A DNA stretch of 47,566 nucleotides from Thermogemmatispora sp. (GTDB lineage: Bacteria > Chloroflexota > Ktedonobacteria > Ktedonobacterales > Ktedonobacteraceae). A program made the position numbers and the translations under genes. The stretch covers positions 1 through 47,566 of the forward strand of contig NZ_JADGIA010000012.1 of assembly GCF_019683635.1 (NCBI RefSeq), read 5' to 3'. Each line of letters starts with the position of its first letter. The first letter of the stretch is position 1. Positions 32,400 through 40,606 of this stretch are shown one piece after another. The notes beneath the pieces are model-generated. The model did no database searches. It was not told where the DNA came from and worked only from the letters and a program-made list of their open reading frames with translations.

Positions 32400-34982
32400 T
32401 CAGGCAGTTCCTCCTTTCTGCGGAAGCTGGGAGGAGGTGGAAGCTGCCCCATGAGGAGCACTCTCTCCCTGCCTCGGATGCTGATGGTGGCCGTTCGTTG
32501 GGTCGGGCCGCTGCTCTAGATGCTCTGGAGACCAGCGAATGAGCCGCGCGGGCCATAGCTCATTCAAGACGATAGGCGTGACACGTGGTGGGGGCAGTGG
32601 ACGCTCGCCAGGTTCGCTATGAGCTGCTTTGAGGGCGCGCAAAACCTTGTCTGGTGTAATAGGCACTTCATCAATACGAATGCCAACGGCGTTATAGACA
32701 GCATTGGCAATAGCCGGGATGACAGGCAGCAGCGGCCCCTGCCCGGCCTCTTTGCCCCCAAAGGGGCCTTCATCGTCAGGTTGGCCAACCAGAATCGTCT
32801 CGATCTCTGGGGTGTCGAGGGTTGTGGGGATCTTGTAATCCAGGATCGAAGGGATCTTATGCCGCCCTTTGCGAAAGATCTGCTGCTCCATGAGAGCCTC
32901 ACCATAGCCCATATAGGCGCTTCCCTCGACCTGGCCTGCAACGAGCAAGGGATTAATTGCCTGGCCCACATCGTGGGCGAGCCAGAGCTTTTCAACCTTG
33001 ACCTCGCCCGTTTCGATGTCAACCCCCACCAGAGCAACACAGGCCGAGTATGAGTAGGCCGGCGAAGGACCAACTCCAGCCCCCTTGAAGTCCCCATGAA
33101 TGTCCTCTGGAGGCGCATAGGAGCCAGCTGCGACCAAGGCCCCATAGCGAGCTTCGGCCAGCTGCACTGCCTGCTCAAAGGAGAGGGCCACCTGCGGATC
33201 GTCAACACAGTAAATGAAGCCATCGCCGCTCTCCAGGCGGTCGGGAGGCAGGCGCAGCCGCTCAGCCGCAACGCTGTGCAGTAGCTCCTTTAGACGCCGG
33301 GCCGCTTGAATAGCGGCGTTACCCGCCATGAAGGTGACACGACTGGAGTAGGAGCCAAGGTCAACCGGGGTTAAAGTCGTATCGGCTGTCTCCAGGTGGA
33401 TGCGCTCCGGCTCAACTCCCAGTTCCTCGGCCACGATATAGGCGAGCACCGAGGTCGAGCCTTGGCCAATGTCGGTGGCGCCGCAGTAGACGGTGACCCC
33501 TCCGCCACGATCGAGGCGGATCTGGACAGCGGAATGGGGCATATCATTCCAGTAGATCGGCTTGCCGGCTCCACAGATATAGGTGGAAAGAGCCAGTCCC
33601 ATGCCGTGCCGAACAGGTGAAGACTGGCGCACAGCCTCAGCCTCGCGCGCCAGACGCGCAGCATGAAACTCACGCCAACCGGAGCGAGCGACGACCTGAT
33701 CCAGACATTCCTCAAGGGCACAGCTCGTAATGCGCAGACCGTTGATAGTCCGACTGTAGGGTCGGACCAGATTGCGCTTGCGCAGCTCGATCGGATCGAT
33801 TCCCAGATCGGCGGCGATTTTATCGAGGTGAACCTCGACAGCGAAGCGTGGCTGAGGCGTGCCGTGACCACGCTTCGGGCCACAGGGCGGTTTGTTGGTG
33901 AAAACACGCATGCCCTCGAACTTGTAGGCAGGAAGGGCGTAAGTGACCGGCTGGAGAGCGCCCGTATAGTAGGTGGTGGCTACGCCGTAAGAGCCGTAGG
34001 CTCCTCCATCCAGGAAGGAGCGAAAATGCATGGCGGTGATCGTTCCGTCGCGCTTGACTCCGGTCTTGATCCACATCTTGACAGGATGGCGCCCGCGATG
34101 GATGAGAAAAACTTCTTCACGCGTACAGGTGATTTTGACAGGCCGCCCAGTGCGACGCGCTAGCTCACAGGCACAAATCTCATGCGAGAAGGGATCGCTC
34201 TTGCCACCAAAGCCACCTCCCACGTGGGGAGCAATAACGCGCAGATGGGAGGGCGGGATGCCCAGAACCTTGCTAACTTCGCGATGGACATAGTGAGGGG
34301 TCTGTGTCGAGGACCAGAGGGTGAGCTTCCCCCCGATGGGATCATGGGGGTCCGGCTCCCAGCGTGCAAGACAGGCATGGGCCTCGATAGGAACGTGGTT
34401 GTTGCCCTCGTAGTAGAACCAGTCTTCTCGCACATAGTCGGCGGCAGCAAAGCCAGCCTCGATATCGCCAAATTCATAAGAGACGGCTTTGTGAATGTTA
34501 CCGTTGCGCGTCTCCTCGTGGATCTTGATGTCAGGGTGCGCCAGAGCCTCCTCGATGCCCATAAGAACCGGCAAGACTTCGTACTCGACTTCGATCAGGC
34601 GCAAGGCTTGCTCCAGGGTATCCGGGTCCGTGGCCGCCACGGCTGCCACTGGGTCGCCAACGTAGCGCACTTTGTCAACGGCTAAGGCCGTTTCGTCCTG
34701 GCTGGAAGGCAAAATACCGTATTTGCGCGGCAGATCTTCACCCGTAATAACGGCGAGCACACCTGGCAGCTCCCGCGCTTTACGCGTATTGATAGAGATA
34801 ATGCGCGCATGGGGATGTGGTGAGCGCAGAAGGCCGCCGTAGAGCATACGCGGGAGCATGATGTCATCAGCATAGATAGCCCGCCCGGTCACAGTGCTAT
34901 AGGCATCAACTTTGGGCAAGGGCTTACCTACCACTTTGTAGGGACCTGCTTTGCGTGGTTGCAGGCGCCGCCATTCGTCCAT
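32400..34982 (-). CDS. Molybdopterin-binding large subunit, hydroxybenzoyl-CoA reductase-like, catalytic Glu replaced
   Basis: An 860-residue molybdenum hydroxylase large subunit. Landmarks are AYSTVTGRAIYADDI, the Mo-cofactor loops VGGGFGGKSDPF and KRGHGTPQPRFAVE, YCGATDIGQGS, and the C-terminal LDYKIPTTLDTPEIETILV, which strongly recalls HcrA-type subunits. Near the end the motif reads GPFGGKEAGQGPLLP: Gln748 (CAG, 32739-32741) stands where the family has its catalytic Glu (GVGE in the paralogue at 19603-21951). The last 75 residues are a Pro/Gln/His-rich tail beyond the usual end, so the chain is longer than HcrA. GAGAGGAG precedes the ATG. It lies between the [2Fe-2S] and FAD subunits in one operon. 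Confidence 0.9.
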   Translation of the reverse strand: MDEWRRLQPRKAGPYKVVGKPLPKVDAYSTVTGRAIYADDIMLPRMLYGGLLRSPHPHARIISINTRKARELPGVLAVITGEDLPRKYGILPSSQDETALAVDKVRYVGDPVAAVAATDPDTLEQALRLIEVEYEVLPVLMGIEEALAHPDIKIHEETRNGNIHKAVSYEFGDIEAGFAAADYVREDWFYYEGNNHVPIEAHACLARWEPDPHDPIGGKLTLWSSTQTPHYVHREVSKVLGIPPSHLRVIAPHVGGGFGGKSDPFSHEICACELARRTGRPVKITCTREEVFLIHRGRHPVKMWIKTGVKRDGTITAMHFRSFLDGGAYGSYGVATTYYTGALQPVTYALPAYKFEGMRVFTNKPPCGPKRGHGTPQPRFAVEVHLDKIAADLGIDPIELRKRNLVRPYSRTINGLRITSCALEECLDQVVARSGWREFHAARLAREAEAVRQSSPVRHGMGLALSTYICGAGKPIYWNDMPHSAVQIRLDRGGGVTVYCGATDIGQGSTSVLAYIVAEELGVEPERIHLETADTTLTPVDLGSYSSRVTFMAGNAAIQAARRLKELLHSVAAERLRLPPDRLESGDGFIYCVDDPQVALSFEQAVQLAEARYGALVAAGSYAPPEDIHGDFKGAGVGPSPAYSYSACVALVGVDIETGEVKVEKLWLAHDVGQAINPLLVAGQVEGSAYMGYGEALMEQQIFRKGRHKIPSILDYKIPTTLDTPEIETILVGQPDDEGPFGGKEAGQGPLLPVIPAIANAVYNAVGIRIDEVPITPDKVLRALKAAHSEPGERPLPPPRVTPIVLNELWPARLIRWSPEHLEQRPDPTNGHHQHPRQGESAPHGAASTSSQLPQKGGTA

Positions 34983-35066
34983 AGCTTCTCCTCTCTCTTG
35001 TGTACCGGTGCTGAGCTGAGCGGACGATACGGATACGATCGCTGTCGATCTGACCAGGATGCCTTT

Positions 35067-35579
35067 TCAGGGCTGGAGGGCAGCATCGGGCCGCCGCTCA
35101 CCTTGGTGGGCAACAGACAGACGCTCCGCCGCCGCCTCGATCGCCTCGTAGATCTTCGTGTATCCGGTGCAGCGGCAGAGGTTCCCGGAAAGGGCCTGTT
35201 TGATCTCTTCACGCGTTGGATGGGGATTCTGACGTAGAAGGGCTACAGCGGAGAGTAGCATTCCGGGAGTACAGTAGCCACATTGAGCCGCTCCTAGCTC
35301 GGCGAAGGTCTCTTGAAGCGGGTGCAGCCTGCCCTGTTCCTCCAGCCCTTCAATCGTCGTAATCTCACAGTCTTGAACCTCTAGCGGCAGGGTCAGGCAG
35401 GAGAGAACCGGCACGCCGTCGAGGAGCACGGTGCAGGCACCACACTCGCCTAGCTCGCAGCCATGTTTTGTGCCGGTCAGCCCGAGATCCTCACGCAGGA
35501 CCTCTAGCAAGGTCCGATGAGGCAACACCGCCACCTCATAGCGTTCACCATTGACACGCAGGGTAATCAGTTCGCGCAT
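35067..35579 (-). CDS. [2Fe-2S] subunit of the molybdenum hydroxylase (CoxS/HcrC-like)
   Basis: A 170-residue small subunit with two iron-sulfur clusters. The plant-ferredoxin cluster has Cys41, Cys46, Cys49 and Cys61 (GCELGECGACT). The second, helical cluster has Cys100, Cys103, Cys135 and Cys137 (QCGYCTPG and LCRCTGY). The ATG at 35579 has AAAGGAG 7 bases upstream; the frame extends 9 codons further without support. It is the first gene of the three-gene hydroxylase operon and passes electrons between the FAD subunit and the Mo site. Length and motifs are normal. Confidence 0.95.
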   Translation of the reverse strand: MRELITLRVNGERYEVAVLPHRTLLEVLREDLGLTGTKHGCELGECGACTVLLDGVPVLSCLTLPLEVQDCEITTIEGLEEQGRLHPLQETFAELGAAQCGYCTPGMLLSAVALLRQNPHPTREEIKQALSGNLCRCTGYTKIYEAIEAAAERLSVAHQGERRPDAALQP

Positions 35580-35695
35580 GTGGTCTCCTTTCGGCCCGAT
35601 GATCATCTCCAGGGTGACCCAGAGAGAATCCCTCGGTGAGCACTCCGGCTGACAGGGGAGCCGATCGGGTTCTTCAGATAGTGCAACCCTGTGTT

Positions 35696-35704
35696 ATTAT
35701 AACA
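35696..35704 (-). promoter_or_regulatory. Extended -10 promoter of the hydroxylase operon
   Basis: The minus strand reads TGTTATAAT, a perfect -10 hexamer with TGn extension, within an AT-rich patch. No good -35 is present. The expected leader is about 110 bases. Confidence 0.5.
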
Positions 35705-35808
35705 TTTTTCCTTGCGTGCTATCTTGCCCAAGTGCAGCACTGTATCTGTAAAGTGCACACTCCTCCCCGCAAAAGCGGCTCCCGCCCGGAATCAGCCCAA
35801 GACGAGCC

Positions 35809-37476
35809 TCAAGGCAGACCGCTGACGCGGAAATCGCGCGGATGCTCGACGAGGAAACGCTCTTCAATCTGCTGCTTCCCACCAGCGGGCAAGGTAAACT
35901 GCCAGGTCAGCTGCTCTAGCTTGCTGCGTTCCTGTGGCTCGGGCAACAGAGAGATGATACGCACTTTGATGCGTTCGTGGCGCGAGATGGGCACGCGGTC
36001 CATAATGATGATGCGGCGTTCGCCCTGAGCAAAGTTCTCCACTGTGATGCGGTAGGCATAGGTGATGCGCCGCAGGTTTCCCTGCAGGCGACTGCCCTGT
36101 TCAACTGTACGCTCGATCAGCTCACGTCGAATGCGCACAGAATCATCGAGGCCAAGGAAGAGGCGAAAGGTTTGGCTGGGAGCCGTGAGGTCGATTTCGG
36201 TGGTACCGACATACTCCTCGTCGACGAAGATGTTGGCCTTGCCTTTGAGCAAGACACCGCCGCTGCTGTTCTCTACGGTGGCACGCAGATGGGCCACTTC
36301 TTCCAGGGCCGGGATCGCGACCACTTCGAGTCGGCAGGGAAGCCGATATTGGGCAATAAGCGTCCGATGGGGTGAGCCATCAGAGGGAATGTTGACAGAG
36401 CGCCCACAGTGATAGACCAGGGCAGTCGCCCGCTGCTCAATCTCGGCACTTGACTCGACGACCTCTTCGCTGGCTAGAGCCTCGTCCTCGACTTGACTCT
36501 CCGCTGCCGGAGCTGGCTCTGGCAAGGCGCTCATCGGGGCCGCCAGCATGGCCCTCCGCTGCTGGCTGGACATGCCCAGCGGAGGAGGAGGCACACTAGC
36601 AAAGGCCTGGGACAACAACACTGGTTGGAAGGTATCCAGATACCAGGGTTCCAGTTTGGGCAAAACCGTCGCTTGCGCCGGGCGCGCTGTAGAGAGCGCC
36701 AGCGCTACCTCGTTCCAATCTTCGCCGGTGCGCTGCTCTACCAGGCCGATACAGGTGAGGTCAACGCTGCTTTCCTGACCAGCATTGCCATTAGCACCAT
36801 CGTGGCCGGTGAAGGAGAGACGGGCATCGTAGCTGGGACGCCAGGCTGCCCCTTCGATGAGATAGCTCAGCTCCAGCATCAGCTCACCAGCGCGCGGTAG
36901 CTCCACGGTTACAAGCACGGCCAGGCGATCAGGATCGCTGTGAAGGCGTTTCTGCTCCAGTTCACGCTTCTTAGCCTGCCACTCTTCTTGCAGTTGATGT
37001 AGCTGGATAGCCACATCCTGGGCAGCTTCGGCATCCTGCAGCATTTGCTCTAGCAGAGCAGCAAAAAAGCTCTGGTAATCGCCCGGTTGTAAGCGTCCCT
37101 GGGTCAGTCCCTGGATGAGAGCCGGTGCTTGCTCTCCCAAAGCCTGGACCCAGCGTCGACGCTGCTCAAGGGCCTGCTGGCGGGCTTGCAGGAGCTGAAT
37201 CTTGCGCTCTAACAGATCACAGGCGGTCTGCAAGCGCAGCAGCTCTTGCTCGGGGGGACGGGCCAGAAAGGCTGTGGTAGCCTCAACGCCGAGCAGGCGG
37301 GTTCCTGCCGGTCCCCGGCCACTGGCTCGCAGCGAGTCCTTGAGGAAGTGGGGCAGATAGTTGACGCGCAGTTCATGCTCGCCCTCCTCCAGGGAGAGAC
37401 TTCCTTGCCGCTTAACAAGGGCTCGATCTCCATAGACTGTGACCTCGACGATGCGGGTCTCTAGCTCAATGACCAT
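35809..37476 (-). CDS. DUF4139 / mucoidy-inhibitor MuiA-family protein
   Basis: A 555-residue protein of the DUF4140/DUF4139 family. The N-terminal domain (1-75) begins with a beta-strand pattern ETRIVEVTVYGDRALVKRQG. A coiled coil rich in Leu, Gln and Glu follows (about 78-185). The C-terminal DUF4139 domain has the characteristic YLIEGAAWRPSYDARLSF, then RTGEDWNEVALALSTARP, and ends with INV-like strands up to HPRDFRVSGLP. A Ser/Ala/Glu-rich linker at about 305-345 is probably disordered. There is no signal peptide. GAGG lies 5 bases before the ATG. The molecular role of the family is unknown. The downstream hydroxylase operon is on the same strand but has its own promoter. Confidence 0.85.
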   Translation of the reverse strand: MVIELETRIVEVTVYGDRALVKRQGSLSLEEGEHELRVNYLPHFLKDSLRASGRGPAGTRLLGVEATTAFLARPPEQELLRLQTACDLLERKIQLLQARQQALEQRRRWVQALGEQAPALIQGLTQGRLQPGDYQSFFAALLEQMLQDAEAAQDVAIQLHQLQEEWQAKKRELEQKRLHSDPDRLAVLVTVELPRAGELMLELSYLIEGAAWRPSYDARLSFTGHDGANGNAGQESSVDLTCIGLVEQRTGEDWNEVALALSTARPAQATVLPKLEPWYLDTFQPVLLSQAFASVPPPPLGMSSQQRRAMLAAPMSALPEPAPAAESQVEDEALASEEVVESSAEIEQRATALVYHCGRSVNIPSDGSPHRTLIAQYRLPCRLEVVAIPALEEVAHLRATVENSSGGVLLKGKANIFVDEEYVGTTEIDLTAPSQTFRLFLGLDDSVRIRRELIERTVEQGSRLQGNLRRITYAYRITVENFAQGERRIIIMDRVPISRHERIKVRIISLLPEPQERSKLEQLTWQFTLPAGGKQQIEERFLVEHPRDFRVSGLP

Positions 37477-37972
37477 GCCTACCTCATGGGTGGAAAATGT
37501 GAATTGACAACCAATCTAGCGTGGCAAGCGATCAGCGCAGCAGCACTGTTGGCCTGCACCAGCTCGTTTGACGGTGAAAGAATAGCTCGCAGGCTTCGCC
37601 CGGAAGACGATTCTGCATATCTGCTTATCCATACCGCTGATGAGATTGATTACGACTCTCCATAACAAAGCTTCTACTGAAAATAGGCGTCTGCCCCTTC
37701 ACTCTTCTGCAGGTCATCCCCGCTGGGCCAACTACCAGATGAGAGGCTCTCGCCCAACGCCGATCTTGTCTAAGAGAGCCACGAGTAAGGAAGATGGACC
37801 CCAGTCGAGAGGCTCCGTTGCCAGAGCATGAAGGCCAGACGAAGCAGTCACGCAGCCTCCCAGGCTATACTCACTCCCTAGGCAGCGTTTGCTTGCTCGT
37901 TTGTCTGATCACTCATAAGCGTTTAAAAGCCGAAGCTATCCCACCTCCGTTGCAGCAGGAAGAGGAGGAACA
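37477..37972. other. Divergent intergenic region
   Basis: No gene is supported on either strand. A weak plus-strand promoter (TTGCTT at 37889, 18-base spacer, TCATAA at 37913) could serve the secreted protein gene. Nothing else stands out. Confidence 0.4.
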
Positions 37973-38932
37973 ATGTTGTTCGCTAGCACTATACCATATC
38001 ACTCAATCCGGCGTTCTCTGCGACTCCACCTGGTCAGGCTACTCGGGGCCTGTGGCGTGCTGGGAATCTGCTTGAGTGTCGGCTTCTTGTGGCCGTCCGC
38101 TCTCTGGGGCAACCCGGCCATCAGTGTCGCGCATCTCCTCAGTGGTTGGCATCCTTTGAAGATACGCTCCGCCCGGATCACCAGACCGCAGACCTCTAGC
38201 CAGAACCTACTGTACCATAACGGTCCAGTGATGAGCCGCGCAATGACCGCCTATGCCATCTTCTGGGAGCCAACAGGCTCTCAGGTAAGCGCGAGCTATC
38301 ATCAGCTGATCGAACGCTACTTTCAGGATGTAGGCAGTTCAGCGCTCTATCACAACAATGTACAATACAGCGATAGTAGCGGTCAGGTTCCTACTGGCGC
38401 CAGCTTCGGCGGCTCCTGGATCGACCGTCGCCCATACCCGGACTCGACGCTGAGCGACGCTCAAATCCAGGATGAGGTCAGACGTGCGCTGCAGATTCAG
38501 GGCTGGAGCGCTTCCCTTTCCCATATGTTCTTTGTTTTTACGGCTCGCGGAGAGAACATCTGCTACAACAGCTACTGTAGCTTCTCCAGCTTCTGTGCTT
38601 ATCACGGCTACTTTGACAAGGAGGTCATCTACGCCGTCATTCCCTATACAGGGAGCGATCGCGAAGCCTGCGGCGTCCCTTCCTCGCCTAACCATGATAG
38701 CGACGCAGACAGCAGCATTAATGTGGCCTCCCATGAGCAGATGGAAGGAGCCACCGATCCCCTGCTCAATGCCTGGTACGATAGCCAGGGGAGTGAAATC
38801 GGAGATAAGTGCTCGTGGGAGTTTGGGCCGACAAGCGCTGATGGCGGCAATGTCACCTGGAACGGCCACCGCTACCTTGTACAGGAAGAATGGAACAACC
38901 AGAGCGGTGGCTGTGCCCTAAGCGGCCCATAA
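37973..38932 (+). CDS. Secreted EXORDIUM/phosphate-induced-like protein with HExxE motif
   Basis: A 319-residue protein with a basic N-terminus and one hydrophobic segment (about 20-45), so it is exported or membrane-anchored. The mature part starts with LLYHNGPVM and AYAIFWEP, then has GGSWIDRRPYP, a Cys-rich patch (CYNSYCSFSSFC) and NVASHEQMEGATDPLLNAWYD followed by EIGDKCSWEFG. This order resembles plant EXORDIUM/phosphate-induced proteins (YHNGP, a Cys-rich middle, a conserved TNP/TDP loop). The HEQME sequence (His254, Glu255, Glu258) is also compatible with a zinc site, so a metallopeptidase activity is possible. GAGGAGGAACA before the ATG is a strong ribosome binding site. Function uncertain. 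Confidence 0.78.
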   Translation: MLFASTIPYHSIRRSLRLHLVRLLGACGVLGICLSVGFLWPSALWGNPAISVAHLLSGWHPLKIRSARITRPQTSSQNLLYHNGPVMSRAMTAYAIFWEPTGSQVSASYHQLIERYFQDVGSSALYHNNVQYSDSSGQVPTGASFGGSWIDRRPYPDSTLSDAQIQDEVRRALQIQGWSASLSHMFFVFTARGENICYNSYCSFSSFCAYHGYFDKEVIYAVIPYTGSDREACGVPSSPNHDSDADSSINVASHEQMEGATDPLLNAWYDSQGSEIGDKCSWEFGPTSADGGNVTWNGHRYLVQEEWNNQSGGCALSGP

Positions 38933-39039
38933 GCCAAGGGAGGCCTGCCGGACCAGCCAACCGCTTTGCACGAGATCCCTTGTCTGTGCCGGTCCGCAGT
39001 CCGAGCGCTGGCAGCCTGAGTTGAAAGGAGCAGACCCAC

Positions 39040-40341
39040 TCAGGCTTGCTCAGCGAGTGCAGCCTCCAACGCAGCAGCCCAGGCCAGCAGCTCCTCATCG
39101 CGCATCCAGCCGGCCACACACTGCAGGCCGAGTGGTAGCCCGTTCTCAGCTCGACCTGCCGGCAGGCTCAGAGCAGGCAGGCCGGCCTGAGTCCAGGGTA
39201 AGTTCATGAGGCCGCTGCCCGTTGTCTGCAGGCCCTGGGGAGCCGGGCCAGGAGCCGCCGGGGTCAGCCAGAGATCGATGCCCTCACGCTCCATCAGGGC
39301 CTGCACCTGGGTTCGCAAGATCTCACGCCCTGCCCGCGCCTCTACAATCTCCTGAATGCCGATCGTCGCCCCTTCGCGAATGGCAGCCGCAGTCAACGGA
39401 CGGTAAAGAGCAGCATAACGCTCGAACCAGCGCGCATGCACTCGTGCCATCTCAGCATGAACCAGACGCAGATGGCGCTGATTGACAGAGGCAATGTCTG
39501 GCAAGGCAGGTACGCGTTTGAGGCGATAGCCCGCCCGTTGAAGCCGCGCGAGCTGTTCCTCAAAGGCTCGCCGCCCCTCCGGCGAGGTCTGGTCAAGATA
39601 GGGACCCTCGGGCACACCCAGCACTGGCAGGGGTAGGGAAGGACAACCACGCCAGCCGCGGCAGAGCAGGGAGGCCACTTGTGCCATCCCCGCGATGTCT
39701 TGGGTAAATAGGCCCACGGTATCGAGAGAAGGGGCACAGAGAATCAGGCCATCGGCGGAGATGCGTCCGAAGCTAGGCTTGAAGCCAATAATGCCACAAA
39801 AGGCCGCCGGACGCAGGACCGAGCCGATGGTCTGAGTTCCAAGAGCCAGCGGGCAGTAGCCGGCGGCTACCGCAGCCGCCGAACCACTGCTAGAACCACC
39901 TGGCGTATGAAGAGGATTCACCGGGTTGCGCGTTGGCCCTGGCTCGAAATAGGCAAATTCAGCACTGGCGGCCTTGCCAAGCACAAGCGCCCCCGCCTCG
40001 CGAAGAAGGGTCACGCTGCTGGCTTGTGGCCCACTCAGGACCTCCGCCGGAAGCTTGGAACCAGCCCGCGTTGGAAAGCCATGCACATGAAAGAGGTCCT
40101 TGACGGCGAACAGGACCCCATAGAGCGGTGGGCGATCTGCCGGATCAGGATAACGCCGTTGCAGGCTTAACGCCTCTCTGCGCAGCCTCTCACGCCTTCC
40201 CTCTTCGGGCAAGAGAGCGTCAAGTGCGGGTTCGGCCCGCTCCACCCAGTCACAGGCTTCCTCAATGGCGGTCATCAGGTCCTGGCGACCGCTGCTGAGT
40301 TGCTCCGCCCGCTCTTGCAATCGCACTTTTCTCGTCCACAT
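39040..40341 (-). CDS. Amidase-signature-family amidohydrolase
   Basis: A 433-residue amidase with the Ser-cisSer-Lys triad. Lys81 is in GVLFAVKDLFHVHG, the cis-Ser lies in the GGSSSGSAAAVAAG glycine/serine loop (about 148-161), and the nucleophile is Ser174 in GTQTIGSVLRPAAFCG. The family usually has GTDTGGSIR here, so two positions differ (Gln and Ile). The substrate is unknown; the family includes aryl and short-chain amide hydrolases as well as GatA. No GatB or GatC is adjacent, and the sequence is short of GatA length, so a catabolic amidase is more likely. The ATG is directly preceded by AAAGGGG (too close), with AAAGGAG 12 bases away, so the exact start is uncertain. Confidence 0.88.
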   Translation of the reverse strand: MWTRKVRLQERAEQLSSGRQDLMTAIEEACDWVERAEPALDALLPEEGRRERLRREALSLQRRYPDPADRPPLYGVLFAVKDLFHVHGFPTRAGSKLPAEVLSGPQASSVTLLREAGALVLGKAASAEFAYFEPGPTRNPVNPLHTPGGSSSGSAAAVAAGYCPLALGTQTIGSVLRPAAFCGIIGFKPSFGRISADGLILCAPSLDTVGLFTQDIAGMAQVASLLCRGWRGCPSLPLPVLGVPEGPYLDQTSPEGRRAFEEQLARLQRAGYRLKRVPALPDIASVNQRHLRLVHAEMARVHARWFERYAALYRPLTAAAIREGATIGIQEIVEARAGREILRTQVQALMEREGIDLWLTPAAPGPAPQGLQTTGSGLMNLPWTQAGLPALSLPAGRAENGLPLGLQCVAGWMRDEELLAWAAALEAALAEQA

Positions 40342-40606
40342 CCCCTTTCTAGGCTCCTTTCCTCATGTTCGGTGAATATTTCGTAACACGCACTCAGTCG
40401 AATAGACGCACACTTCTGCACCGCCAGAGCACTTCTGAAGGCCAGAGAGCTAGCTGGCGCTGCGATGTTCTTCTCGTACTGTTTCTCGTCGACTGCCGCA
40501 GATTTCTCAGGAAGAATTTGCAGACTCCCTATTTACGACGGACTATGGTAGACTAGACACAGTTTCTCCAAGCAAGAGAGCGATTACGCTGCGCAGGAGG
40601 ATCGCT

